Assembly (NCBI GenBank): GCA_946539765.1
Contig: CAMNHO010000005.1
Location: 62,001 to 126,000 of the forward strand
Direction: 5' to 3'
Source: UBA4312 sp002394635
Lineage (GTDB): Bacteria > Bacillota_I > Bacilli_A > Erysipelotrichales > Erysipelotrichaceae
Length of the DNA stretch: 64,000 bases
The notes beneath the pieces are model-generated. The model did not search any database. It was not told the DNA's origin and saw only the letters and a list, made by a program, of their open reading frames with translations. The first letter of the stretch is position 1. Every line of letters starts with the position of its first letter. Positions 25,586 through 34,673 of the stretch are shown here, piece after piece. The translations under genes were made by a program, and so were the position numbers.

Positions 25586-26341
25586 ATGAAACCAATTACT
25601 TTTACGCCTATGTTAAAAAGATACATTGTGAATTTTCTCCTTCGCATTTCTATCTTTATAGCCATCCTTCTGACCTATCTGGCCGACCGGAAAACCTTGA
25701 TCCGGCTAATGACACAGCCCATCGTTTCCGGCGTAAACTTACTGCATTTACTATGGGTTTTATTGATGGGAATCATGGTCACTCATTTGATTCCGTTAAA
25801 GACCCTCACGATGGGAGCCCGTAAATCCCGGAAGGAGACCTATGTACAGAACGAAGGGTATTCCGACTATCGCCTGCTGCAATATGTCCAACGGCAGAAC
25901 ACACGAGCATGGGATGTCATGCTGTTATGGCTCTGTTTTAACGCATGCTTTGGCTTATTGTATCTGTTTCACATCATTGGAGATGCCGAACTGATCTTGT
26001 TGACATGTTTCTATTTTTTAAGCGATTATATCTGCATTTTATTGTTCTGTCCCTTTCAGACCCTTATCATGAAGAACAAATGCTGTGTGAACTGCCGGAT
26101 TTATGACTGGGGCCACTTTATGATGTTTACACCGATGCTGTTTATCCGAAACTTCTTCAGCTGGAGCCTGTTCTTTATGTCCGTTGTTGTTCTGATCCAT
26201 TGGGAAATGATCTATGCGAAACACCCGGAACGCTTTTGGGAAGGATCGAATAAGATCCTGCAGTGCCGACATTGTAAAGACAAAAGCTGTCAGCTGAAAA
26301 ACAATCTGAAACGTGCCACAAAAAAGATGGGGGCTCATTGA
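25586..26341 (+). CDS. Multi-pass membrane protein with a Cys-rich C-terminus
   Basis: A 251 aa protein with five or six predicted helices (about 12-30, 45-62, 102-122, 128-150, 180-205). The cytoplasmic-looking C-terminus ends in CRHCKDKSCQLKNNLKR, a three-Cys cluster that may bind metal. Another pair, CCVNCRIYDWGHFMMFTP, is in the middle. I do not know the family. No ribosome binding site of good quality is seen before the ATG at 25586. Confidence 0.6.
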   Translation: MKPITFTPMLKRYIVNFLLRISIFIAILLTYLADRKTLIRLMTQPIVSGVNLLHLLWVLLMGIMVTHLIPLKTLTMGARKSRKETYVQNEGYSDYRLLQYVQRQNTRAWDVMLLWLCFNACFGLLYLFHIIGDAELILLTCFYFLSDYICILLFCPFQTLIMKNKCCVNCRIYDWGHFMMFTPMLFIRNFFSWSLFFMSVVVLIHWEMIYAKHPERFWEGSNKILQCRHCKDKSCQLKNNLKRATKKMGAH

Positions 26342-26354
26342 GCCTCCATTCATT

Positions 26355-27641
26355 TTATTCGATAGAATCCAGCGCCTGTGCCAGATCGGCAATCAAGTCT
26401 GCTTTATCTTCCAGTCCACATGACATACGGATCAATCCGGCCGGAATGCCTGCCTGTTCCAGCTGCTCATCCGTCATCTGTCGATGTGTCGAAGTGGCCG
26501 GATTCAAACAACATGTCCGTGCATCAGCCACATGGGTTTCGATGGCTGCCAGCTTCAAATGCTTCATAAATTCTTCAGCAGCACTTCTTCCCCCTTTCAG
26601 TTCGAAGGAAACGACACCACAACCACCATTCGGCAGATATTTTTGTGCCACATCATAATACGCATCCCCAGGCAATCCGGAATAGTTTACCTTTGTCACC
26701 TTCGGATGTGCCTGCAGAAATTCAGCTACTGCCTGTCCGTTTTCAACGTGACGGGCCATCCGAACATGTAAGGACTCCAGACCTAAATTTAGATAAAATG
26801 CATTCTGCGGTGACTGGATCGAACCGAAGTCACGCATCAGCTGCGCTGTGCACTTTGTAATAAAGGCACCTTCCTTGCCAAATTTTTCTGCATATGTAAT
26901 GCCATGATACGATTCATCCGGTGTACATAGACCCGGGAATTTATCGGCATGCGCCATCCAGTCAAAACGACCGGAATCAACGATTGCGCCACCTACGCCA
27001 ACACCATGGCCATCCATATATTTAGTAGTGGAATGCGTAACGATATCAGCTCCCCACTCGATCGGACGGCAGTTGACCGGTGTCGGAAATGTATTATCGA
27101 TGATAAACGGAACCCCATGCGCATGTGCTGCCTTGGCGAATTTTTCAATGTCCAATACAGTCAAAGCCGGATTGGCAATCGTTTCCCCAAAGACGGCTTT
27201 TGTGTTTTCCTGGAATGCGGCTTCCAGTTCTTCTTCCGAACAATCCGGTGATATAAATGTAGCCGTGATTCCCATTTTCGCCATAGTTACCGCAATCAGA
27301 TTAAAGGTACCCCCATAAATAGAAGAACTCGACACAATATGATCCCCACACTGACAAATATTAAACAACGCGAAGAAATTGGCTGCCTGACCGGAAGATG
27401 TCAGCATGGCTGCCGTTCCTCCTTCAAGCTCCGCAATCTTGGCTGCCACCATATCATTGGTCGGATTCTGTAAACGTGTATAGAAATATCCGCTGGCCTC
27501 CAGATCGAACAGCTTTCCCATATCCTCACTGGTATCATATTTAAATGTCGTCGATTGAATGATCGGGATCTGTCTAGGTTCCCCGTTACCCGGTGTATAT
27601 CCTCCTTGTACGCACTTTGTGTTAATTGAATAATTGCTCAT
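26355..27641 (-). CDS. metY: O-acetylhomoserine aminocarboxypropyltransferase / cysteine synthase
   Basis: A 428 aa PLP enzyme of the Cys/Met metabolism family: O-acetylhomoserine + sulfide to homocysteine + acetate. MetY-type features: TKCVQGGYTPGNGEPRQIPI at the start, YTRLQNPT, GGTAAMLTSSGQAA, PLP lysine in STTKYMDGHG, and a C-terminal RMSCGLED. The 428 aa length marks MetY against the shorter MetB/MetZ. Start chosen at 27641 (GGAGGAGATT before ATG). It is convergent with the Cys-rich membrane gene. Confidence 0.92.
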   Translation of the reverse strand: MSNYSINTKCVQGGYTPGNGEPRQIPIIQSTTFKYDTSEDMGKLFDLEASGYFYTRLQNPTNDMVAAKIAELEGGTAAMLTSSGQAANFFALFNICQCGDHIVSSSSIYGGTFNLIAVTMAKMGITATFISPDCSEEELEAAFQENTKAVFGETIANPALTVLDIEKFAKAAHAHGVPFIIDNTFPTPVNCRPIEWGADIVTHSTTKYMDGHGVGVGGAIVDSGRFDWMAHADKFPGLCTPDESYHGITYAEKFGKEGAFITKCTAQLMRDFGSIQSPQNAFYLNLGLESLHVRMARHVENGQAVAEFLQAHPKVTKVNYSGLPGDAYYDVAQKYLPNGGCGVVSFELKGGRSAAEEFMKHLKLAAIETHVADARTCCLNPATSTHRQMTDEQLEQAGIPAGLIRMSCGLEDKADLIADLAQALDSIE

Positions 27642-27725
27642 AATCTCCTCCATTTCATAAACCTGATATTAAACATTATTATAGCACTGTTTTATTTCCT
27701 CGTATGCCTTTTTTACATATCCAAA

Positions 27726-27755
27726 TAAAAAATGCAGAGACTTACTTGTCTCTAC
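27726..27755 (-). terminator. Terminator of the NSS transporter gene
   Basis: The minus strand reads AGAGAC-loop-GTCTCTGC followed by ATTTTTTATT, directly at the stop codon of the gene ending at 27752. Confidence 0.75.
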
Positions 27756-29116
27756 ATAGATATGATACCCAATACATTTAAAACCGAGGAAATCAAGATG
27801 ACGATGACGAAGAACGGGCATAAATACCGCATCATGAAATTAAAGATCTTTTCCCTTTTAAAGGTAGCCCCATCCAGACAGATTTCCTGTTTCATCTTAT
27901 CCAGGCCAATCACATACACCACCAGCATACAGGTCAGGAAGGCGGCAATCGGCATCATGATGGAATTGGTCAAAAAATCAAAGAAGTCCAGGAACGGCAT
28001 ACCGATAATTGTGATGAAAGATAAAGGACCATATCCCAGGGAAGATAACGTACCTAAGACCACCATGATCACTGCCATCAATATAGTACTCTTTTTACGG
28101 GACCATCCCAATTCATCCTCAAACGTCGATACAGCACTCTCACTTAACGCAATCGAACTGGTCAAAGCCGCAAACAATACAAGCAAAAAGAACAGGATGC
28201 CGGCAATGGTACCCAGTCCCATGCTGGAGAATACTTTCGGCAGGGTTATGAACATCAAAGATGGTCCGGCATTCAATGTGGATGCATCCCCGTTAGAAAA
28301 CGCAAAGACAGCCGGGATGATCATCAAACCTGCTAAGACTGCAATAATCGTATCAAAGAATTCAACATTCGTTGTGGCTTCTTCAATATGTACATCCTTT
28401 TTCATATACGAGCCAAAAGTTACCAGAATTCCCATCGCAATGGATAATGAGTAGAACATCTGCCCCATGGCAGATACGACCGTCATCAATGAAAAGCGAC
28501 TGAAATCCGGAATCAGAAAGTATTTCACTCCTTCAATAGCACCTGGCCGGGTCACTGAATAAACCGCGATCACAACAGCCAGAACAACCAGGACCGGCAT
28601 CATTAAACGGGAGACTCTTTCAATTCCGTTTTCCACTCCCATATAAATAATGGCCAAGGTCACAAACGTAAATACCAAAAACCAGAATTCAACCGATCCT
28701 CCATTAGAAATAAATCCACCAAAATATCCATCCTGGGCAAGGGTCATTTCACTGCCTCGGATATACTCAAACAAATATTTACAAACCCAGCCGCCAATCA
28801 CCGAATAATACGGTACGATCAGGATCGGAACGATCGCATTGATCCAGCCGCCGATCTTCATCCATACTCGGTTTCCGAATCTTTGAAAAGCGCTGACCGG
28901 ACTTTTCTGTGTCATTCGTCCTAACGCCGTCTCCGCAATGATCATCGCATAGCCAAAGGTAAGTACCAATACCAGGTACACCAACAAAAAAATTCCGCCA
29001 CCGTATTTGGCAGCCAAATAGGGAAATCGCCAGATGTTTCCTAAACCGACCGCAGACCCGGCCGCTGATAATACAAATCCGATCTTCCCTGAAAACTTAC
29101 TTCTGTTCTTATCCAT
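27752..29116 (-). CDS. Neurotransmitter:sodium symporter (NSS/SNF family) transporter
   Basis: A 454 aa membrane protein of the LeuT fold. The TM1 motif AAGSAVGLGNIWRFPYLAAKYGGG, which binds Na+ and the amino acid, is present, along with the TM8 and TM11-type helices. Eleven helices are predicted. Bacterial members usually import amino acids such as Trp, Tyr or Leu; the ligand cannot be told here. It is a single gene with its own promoter and terminator. Confidence 0.9.
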   Translation of the reverse strand: MDKNRSKFSGKIGFVLSAAGSAVGLGNIWRFPYLAAKYGGGIFLLVYLVLVLTFGYAMIIAETALGRMTQKSPVSAFQRFGNRVWMKIGGWINAIVPILIVPYYSVIGGWVCKYLFEYIRGSEMTLAQDGYFGGFISNGGSVEFWFLVFTFVTLAIIYMGVENGIERVSRLMMPVLVVLAVVIAVYSVTRPGAIEGVKYFLIPDFSRFSLMTVVSAMGQMFYSLSIAMGILVTFGSYMKKDVHIEEATTNVEFFDTIIAVLAGLMIIPAVFAFSNGDASTLNAGPSLMFITLPKVFSSMGLGTIAGILFFLLVLFAALTSSIALSESAVSTFEDELGWSRKKSTILMAVIMVVLGTLSSLGYGPLSFITIIGMPFLDFFDFLTNSIMMPIAAFLTCMLVVYVIGLDKMKQEICLDGATFKREKIFNFMMRYLCPFFVIVILISSVLNVLGIISM

Positions 29117-29277
29117 TTTTCTCTCTTCCTTATAAATATTTGCTTACAATCTAGCATATTTTAAGGAAAAATAAAAATTATTTAGTTAAGCATATATTAA
29201 GCCTTTTGATTTCTAATTTTTTATTGACTTCTCTTTTCTATCTTTGATATCGTGATATCGAAATTGGAGGGATGTAT

Positions 29278-30096
29278 ATGAAAGTGATCGTCAGTGATAT
29301 TGACGGGTCTTTAATGCCGATCGGAGACGGAAACAAACTGGATCAAAAAGTAATCGATGCCATGATCCAGCTACAGGAAATGGGGTATACGATCCTTTTA
29401 AATTCCGCCCGTGTTTATGAGGGTGTCATCGATATTGCGCGTATGATCCATCTGGATCAATTTGGTGGTTACATCATTTCCAGCAATGGTTGCCATGCCG
29501 TAAATGCCAAAACGAACGAAGTTATCTTCCAGTACGAGATTCCAAAAGAAGATGTCATGAACTTCTGGCACTATTGTCAGTCTTTAAATCTGGAGCCCGC
29601 CTTTTATCAACCTGGTTACATGGTTGTAGCCGACTATACCGAAGGTTTTGCGTTGGATCACTTCAACTGTAATCTCGATTATCTGATTACCGAGCATCCG
29701 GAAAATCATTTAATCAAGCCGGTCATCAAGTGTGCGATCGCCCAGGATCCGGATACGCTGAAAAAGACAAAGGAACAAGTCAACCAATGGCTGATTGACC
29801 ATACCCAAATGTTTATTTCCGGAGGGATCCCAACCTTATATGATGTCATCGACCGCCGTTCGAGCAAGGATAAGGCTGTAGAAAGAATTTTGGAACACAT
29901 TGGATGTACATGGAAAGATACAACCGTCATCGGGGATGGTCTCAGTGATGTTGACAGTATCCGAAAAGCTCATTTTGGGGTCACACTACAAGATTCCAAC
30001 CCAGCCTGCCAGGCTGTATGTGACCTTTTGTTACCACCAATCAAGGAAGAAGGTTACATGGTCTGGCTGAACAAGCTATTAAATAAAGAAATATAA
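29278..30096 (+). CDS. HAD-superfamily hydrolase, Cof-like
   Basis: A 272 aa sugar-phosphate phosphatase of the Cof/YbiV type. HAD motif I is DIDGSL, motif IV is GDGLSDVDSIRKA, and the cap domain lies between. This branch removes phosphate from small sugar phosphates. The ATG at 29278 (GGAGG 7 bases before) is better than the ATG at 29272. Just upstream is GATATCGTGATATC, two GATATC boxes 2 bases apart, which may be an operator. Confidence 0.85.
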   Translation: MKVIVSDIDGSLMPIGDGNKLDQKVIDAMIQLQEMGYTILLNSARVYEGVIDIARMIHLDQFGGYIISSNGCHAVNAKTNEVIFQYEIPKEDVMNFWHYCQSLNLEPAFYQPGYMVVADYTEGFALDHFNCNLDYLITEHPENHLIKPVIKCAIAQDPDTLKKTKEQVNQWLIDHTQMFISGGIPTLYDVIDRRSSKDKAVERILEHIGCTWKDTTVIGDGLSDVDSIRKAHFGVTLQDSNPACQAVCDLLLPPIKEEGYMVWLNKLLNKEI

Positions 30097-30121
30097 AAAA
30101 TGGTCAAAAGACCATTTTTTT
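30095..30121. terminator. Bidirectional terminator between the HAD and rubredoxin genes
   Basis: AAAAAATGGTC-AAAA-GACCATTTTTTT: a hairpin with A- and T-runs on both sides, at the junction of two convergent genes. Confidence 0.9.
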
Positions 30122-30722
30122 ATTCGATTGGTTTGAAATCACTGGCCGGATGTTTGCAGATCGGACATATGAAATCATCCGGTAAGACCTCTCCCTCATA
30201 AATATATCCGCAAATGGTACAGATCCATCCCTTTTTCGATGTTTTCTTCGGTTTCGGCTTAATGTGAGCAAAGTAATACGCATAGGTAACCGAAGGTTCT
30301 TCATTGAATATTTCTCCATCCACGACATCCGCTATAAACAAAGTATGGCTTCCTAGATCAATGGACTGGATGACCTTTCCGGATATATACGCATTGGTCT
30401 GATTTCGGATATAAACGATCCCATTGTCAGCTCTCTGGTATTCAATACCGATCATCTTATCTACGTCTTTGCCACTTTGAAAGCCATAGTGTTGAAAGGT
30501 TTCAAACGTAGCTTGTTCCGATAGTATGGAAACATTAAATGCTCCTGTTTTTAAGATCATATCATGTGTATAGTTTAATTTATTGACGGATATGGAGATC
30601 CGATTGGGAGAGCTTGCTACCTGTGTCACTGTATTGATAATACACCCATTATCTTTATCACCATCTTTTGCGGTACAGATAAACAAACCATAGCTCAATT
30701 TCTGCATAACTTTTTCATTCAT
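30120..30722 (-). CDS. High-molecular-weight rubredoxin (flavin reductase-rubredoxin fusion)
   Basis: A 200 aa fusion. Residues about 5-145 are a flavin reductase-like FMN-binding domain (SYGLFICTAK...NGCIINTV.QVAS, HTLFIADVVDGE). Residues about 160-200 are a rubredoxin with the two CxxC knuckles CTICGYIYEG and CPICKH. This is the Hrb/NroR-type protein of acetogens and other anaerobes that passes electrons to oxidants such as O2 or peroxide. The ATG at 30722 follows GGAGG; the upstream ORF stretch is non-coding. It has its own promoter. Confidence 0.9.
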   Translation of the reverse strand: MNEKVMQKLSYGLFICTAKDGDKDNGCIINTVTQVASSPNRISISVNKLNYTHDMILKTGAFNVSILSEQATFETFQHYGFQSGKDVDKMIGIEYQRADNGIVYIRNQTNAYISGKVIQSIDLGSHTLFIADVVDGEIFNEEPSVTYAYYFAHIKPKPKKTSKKGWICTICGYIYEGEVLPDDFICPICKHPASDFKPIE

Positions 30723-30741
30723 AGTAACACCTCCACTGCTT

Positions 30742-30770
30742 ATTATATTTAGCGAAGCTATATGAATCAA
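30742..30770 (-). promoter_or_regulatory. Promoter of the rubredoxin gene
   Basis: Minus-strand TTGATT (30765-30770), 17-base spacer and TATAAT (30742-30747), ending about 20 bases before the ATG. Confidence 0.7.
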
Positions 30771-30815
30771 AAAGGTGGAAAACTTATACAAGATTGTGGA
30801 ATGATCGAACAAATA

Positions 30816-32102
30816 TCAGGCAATGATCTCCTCATAAAAACTATAAAACTTTATAAGACGCATGAATGTAATTCGCTTTCGAACATACGGAGATACCCGT
30901 AATGTTAATGATTTGAGATTTTCATCCAGATCAATCTCCGATAAGTTTGTAGCCCCATTTACTTTTTTCATCCATTGCGTCATTTCCTGCGATGTCGGCA
31001 GCTCTTCTAATATTTGAATGATCTCGGCTTCTTTCTCTTTCAACATTTGTCCATTGACATCCTGCAGAATGTTCGGTGTATTCTCCTTCAGGATCTCTTC
31101 CTGTAAAACCGGATTTTGGAAACACTGACAGATCAGTTCCGTCTCCACCTCCACATGGTCTTGGACTGTATATGCCTTCGTCTTCAATCGTTCCAAGGCC
31201 TTTTTATATACCTCGGCACAAAGAATCATTCCAACACCTACTTTTTCCCCATGATAATAGTCAATCGGTTCATTGATGGCCGCTTCTTCCCATAAATGCG
31301 AGCAATGATGCTCACAACCGGAAGCAGGTCGCGAATATGTAATGATCTGCATAGCTAATCCACTTAACAAGAGACCATAAATCAAATTCTCATACGCTTT
31401 GATGTCATGGTTCTGCAACCCATCAAGATTTGACACCAGCTGCTCTAAGATCTCGTATTCCCAGTTTACAATAGGCTCTGAGATGTATTCTCCGGTAATG
31501 GCAGAAGCAATCCGCCAGTCACATAAAGCTGTATATTTTCCCATCAGATCCCCTACACCACTGGCCGTCAACCGTGAAGGCGCATGCGAAAAGACTGTTG
31601 TATCGGCCAGGACAAAGACAGGACTGACAGCCGTAAACGTCTTCTTCATTCCCTTCCATGTCATGGCTGCCATTGTAGATACATACCCGTCCACACTGGC
31701 TGCCGTAGGAATGGATAAGAAATCAATCTTTTTTTGATACGCATGGTATCGGGTGATATCATGAATCGTTCCGGAACCACACGCAATCAGAAAATCTATC
31801 TCATCAAAGTGTCTGAGCTGTTTTTCGGCTGCCTGTACACCGTGTTCATCGGCATGGAGCCCGGTGGGATCTAATATGATCAATCCCATATCCGGTAATT
31901 GTTCCATCGCTTTTTTTCCGGCAGCTTCGTATGTATTTTCATCACAGATCATCACAATATGATGAAACCGGCTATAGTACGTTTTCATGATGTATGCCAG
32001 TTTATCCAGTGCGTTCTGCTCGATCATCATATCGTCGACAAAGATTCTCTGATTACGTTCCAGATCGCACAATTGTCTAATTCTTTCGATATCTACCTGC
32101 AT
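30816..32102 (-). CDS. egsA: sn-Glycerol-1-phosphate dehydrogenase family protein (AraM/EgsA)
   Basis: A 428 aa iron-containing-alcohol-dehydrogenase fold protein of the glycerol-1-phosphate dehydrogenase family. The NAD loop is GSGTIHDITRY, followed by PTAASVDGYVS. Metal ligands: Asp in GVGDLMGKY, His in CEHHCSHLW and His in YHGEKVG. The family makes G1P from DHAP, the archaeal stereochemistry, while AraM-type bacterial forms have uncertain or heptaprenyl-lipid roles. Overlaps the 3' end of the YcxB-like gene by 26 bases. Activity is a family-based guess. Confidence 0.8.
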   Translation of the reverse strand: MQVDIERIRQLCDLERNQRIFVDDMMIEQNALDKLAYIMKTYYSRFHHIVMICDENTYEAAGKKAMEQLPDMGLIILDPTGLHADEHGVQAAEKQLRHFDEIDFLIACGSGTIHDITRYHAYQKKIDFLSIPTAASVDGYVSTMAAMTWKGMKKTFTAVSPVFVLADTTVFSHAPSRLTASGVGDLMGKYTALCDWRIASAITGEYISEPIVNWEYEILEQLVSNLDGLQNHDIKAYENLIYGLLLSGLAMQIITYSRPASGCEHHCSHLWEEAAINEPIDYYHGEKVGVGMILCAEVYKKALERLKTKAYTVQDHVEVETELICQCFQNPVLQEEILKENTPNILQDVNGQMLKEKEAEIIQILEELPTSQEMTQWMKKVNGATNLSEIDLDENLKSLTLRVSPYVRKRITFMRLIKFYSFYEEIIA

Positions 32103-32574
32103 CGTATGATCCTTTCTTTATTATTCTTTCTTGTATAAACTTTCTTGTTTCCTCTACATCTTTTAAAGATCCTTTATGAATCGATATCAATTCTTTTGGA
32201 TGGACCAAGATGATCAAATGATCTGTTTCAATGACTTTTCGGATGTGTGCATACTCAAATGCCATGCGATCTCTATTCACTTCATATTCAATTTTGTCAC
32301 TGAGCTTCACTTTGATCTTCACCTGAACCGTACCATATTTTCTCTGATACATGTGGATCCGTCGCCGAATGATCATGGGCTTTGAAGAATACCCTATCCC
32401 CAGCAACAATAAAACAGAGGTAATAAGCCATATTATTTCTTTTGTATGGATGGACATCACCAATGTAATACCGACCAATACAAACACGGGAATGACATTC
32501 TCCTGGTGCATCGCTTGGATCGTTTCACGAACCAGCTCTTTGTTATTTATATATTCATATTCATTTTTCTTCAT
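32077..32574 (-). CDS. YcxB-like membrane protein
   Basis: A 165 aa protein with two close hydrophobic helices (about 27-42 and 47-62), then a basic RRRIHMYQRKYG stretch and a PH-like C-terminal beta domain (KVKLSDKIEYEVN...YAHIRKVIETDHLIILVHPKELISIHKGSL). This matches the YcxB-like family. Function unknown; a second, distinct member lies at 56331-56831. Start at 32574 chosen over an upstream in-frame ATG at 32586; neither has a strong site. Confidence 0.7.
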   Translation of the reverse strand: MKKNEYEYINNKELVRETIQAMHQENVIPVFVLVGITLVMSIHTKEIIWLITSVLLLLGIGYSSKPMIIRRRIHMYQRKYGTVQVKIKVKLSDKIEYEVNRDRMAFEYAHIRKVIETDHLIILVHPKELISIHKGSLKDVEETRKFIQERIIKKGSYDAGRYRKN

Positions 32575-32622
32575 AGGTCTTTCCAAAGACAGAAAGCCAC
32601 ATTTGCATGCGACTTTCCGTGA

Positions 32623-33072
32623 TCATCCATTTACTTTTACATCTAACAATGCAGCCAGTTGGCCTGGCAATGTATTTAATGGCGAGTTATAAAGCGTTTT
32701 AAGTGTTTCTGTGTCATAAAACATCTTCATCAGATTCTGTAATACGGCCATATGTCGGGCAGGATCTTTTACAGCTAGATTGAAAACCATCTGGGCATGG
32801 ATCTGCTGCTCATCATCATCAATCCTGCGAAAATCCACCGGCTTTTCAAGGATCAAAAGACATATGGCATCTTCGATTACACCCGAGCTCTCTGAATGCG
32901 GCATGGCAACAGGAAGCTGACTGGGCATACCTGTCGGATAAAGTCTTTCTCTTTTTATACAATTATCTGAAAATTGATCCGTCACGCAGCCTTCTTGAAA
33001 AAGCTTGTCCGCACATAAAGCAATCGCTTCTTCATCGTTTTTAGGACACCCTTGGATTGCATAGTATTTCAT
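32623..33072 (-). CDS. gatA: PTS EIIA component (fructose/galactitol type)
   Basis: A 149 aa PTS_EIIA type 2 domain. The phosphorylated His is His59 in VAMPHSE, matching the PHSE/PHGE motif. It is downstream of the EIIC gene by 10 bases, completing EIIA, EIIB and EIIC of one system. The galactitol-like subgroup is inferred from the EIIB and EIIC partners. Confidence 0.88.
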   Translation of the reverse strand: MKYYAIQGCPKNDEEAIALCADKLFQEGCVTDQFSDNCIKRERLYPTGMPSQLPVAMPHSESSGVIEDAICLLILEKPVDFRRIDDDEQQIHAQMVFNLAVKDPARHMAVLQNLMKMFYDTETLKTLYNSPLNTLPGQLAALLDVKVNG

Positions 33073-33082
33073 CGTTATGTCC

Positions 33083-34339
33083 TTAAGCCATAAAGAAATG
33101 ATGAATGAACTCTAACAACACGTTCATTAAATTGTATCCGAAGAATGAATCCGTTACCGTTCCTTGCACTTCGATACCCGTTGTCTGCACCATCATTGTC
33201 GCTTCCGGCGCAAATACATTGGTTGCCCAGGCTACCAGATAGATCATAATACAACAGCTGATGATCGTTCTGACAAAGTTTCCTTTGTGTGCCAAGGTCG
33301 GCATGACCGTTGTATAACATACAACGCTCAGGATCCCCACAGGGAAATAGTTCATGTTCGGAACGATCCATGCACATAAGATCGTAAATGGAATCATAAG
33401 GGCTGTAGCCACAATACATGTCGGATCACCCAGACCCAAACAGACATCCATACCGATCAACAGTTGTGCATCTTCGCCGATCCAGCGTTTCATAAATTCA
33501 TTCGCTGCATTGCCGATCGGGGTAATTCCTTCCATCATGACCGCAACCATACGAGGAATCAGTACCAATACAGACGCAAAACCGATGGCCATAATAAAGA
33601 TAGAAGTAATCGGCTGCTTTGTTAATAAGCCAAGAATCACGCCGACGATAACACCGATAAAGCTTGTTTCACCAAAAACACCTAGCCTCTGTGACAGATG
33701 ATCCACATCAACATTCACTTTATTTAAACCCGGAATATGATCATACAGCTTATCCAGGGCACGGAAGATCGGATACATCAACACAAAGGAAGCAGTACTA
33801 CACGTTGTCCCATCCAATCCATAGTACTCCTGCCAGTCGTTTGAAACGATCTCCCCAAATTTGATTGCGATCACTGACATGACCAACGTAATCAGAATTC
33901 CTACCCATAAGCTTCTAAAGATCGCATATGCCAGAGCTCCAGGAATCAACATATGGATAAAGTTCCAGATATCCACATTCATGACCCGGGTCCATTTTAA
34001 ACGGATCATGATGATATTTAACAAGAAGATCAACGGAACGACGATCGGCGCAAATGGAACCGACCAGGAAGCAGCACCAACAGCTGCCCATCCCATATCC
34101 GTAACCGTAAAACCGCCACCCATTGCTTGATAATAATCAATCGCAGGCTGTATGGTCGTGAACAATAAACTAATAACTAACGAAAGCCCCTGAAAACCGA
34201 TGCCGACCAATAAACCGGCTTTTAACGCTTCTCCAAATTTCATGCGGAAAATGACGCCAATAATTGTGATCATTACCGGTAACAAAGCAACAGCACCCAT
34301 ATTCAAAAGTGTCTGAATAAAATTTAATAATACATCCAT
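33083..34339 (-). CDS. gatC: PTS EIIC component (galactitol/GatC family)
   Basis: A 418 aa membrane permease. The family phrase MNVDIWNFIHML and the Ala/Gly-rich helices match EIIC-GatC. About ten helices. It moves and helps phosphorylate a polyol such as galactitol, or a related sugar (pentitol). EIIB lies 22 bases upstream and EIIA 10 bases downstream. Confidence 0.9.
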   Translation of the reverse strand: MDVLLNFIQTLLNMGAVALLPVMITIIGVIFRMKFGEALKAGLLVGIGFQGLSLVISLLFTTIQPAIDYYQAMGGGFTVTDMGWAAVGAASWSVPFAPIVVPLIFLLNIIMIRLKWTRVMNVDIWNFIHMLIPGALAYAIFRSLWVGILITLVMSVIAIKFGEIVSNDWQEYYGLDGTTCSTASFVLMYPIFRALDKLYDHIPGLNKVNVDVDHLSQRLGVFGETSFIGVIVGVILGLLTKQPITSIFIMAIGFASVLVLIPRMVAVMMEGITPIGNAANEFMKRWIGEDAQLLIGMDVCLGLGDPTCIVATALMIPFTILCAWIVPNMNYFPVGILSVVCYTTVMPTLAHKGNFVRTIISCCIMIYLVAWATNVFAPEATMMVQTTGIEVQGTVTDSFFGYNLMNVLLEFIHHFFMA

Positions 34340-34361
34340 ATTATTTCTCCCTTATGATTTT

Positions 34362-34673
34362 TTATACTTCTTCTTTATCTGCTAACACTTCATTGCATGT
34401 ATCAATGATTTTTTTCGCAACAGCGTCTTTCCCGATTCCGGAAATCAATCCAAATACCTTGATAACCGGTTTATCGATCTTCCCTCTGAAATTGGACGTC
34501 GTCATGATGATATCCATATTCTTTGAAGCTGAAGCAATCGTCTGTACTGTTCCTTTATGAACGTTGACCGGAATCCCTGCTTCGCCACATATCTTTTTTA
34601 CTTCTTCAGCAGCAACGGAAGAGGATGCGATCCCACTACCGCATGCGACTAAAATTTCTACTGGTTTTTTCAT
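34362..34673 (-). CDS. gatB: PTS EIIB component (galactitol family)
   Basis: A 103 aa small EIIB of the lactose/cellobiose/galactitol-like fold. The phosphoryl-carrying Cys11 is in LVACGSGIASSS. Its start overlaps the dehydrogenase gene upstream by 4 bases (ATGA), so the proteins are made together. Confidence 0.9.
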   Translation of the reverse strand: MKKPVEILVACGSGIASSSVAAEEVKKICGEAGIPVNVHKGTVQTIASASKNMDIIMTTSNFRGKIDKPVIKVFGLISGIGKDAVAKKIIDTCNEVLADKEEV

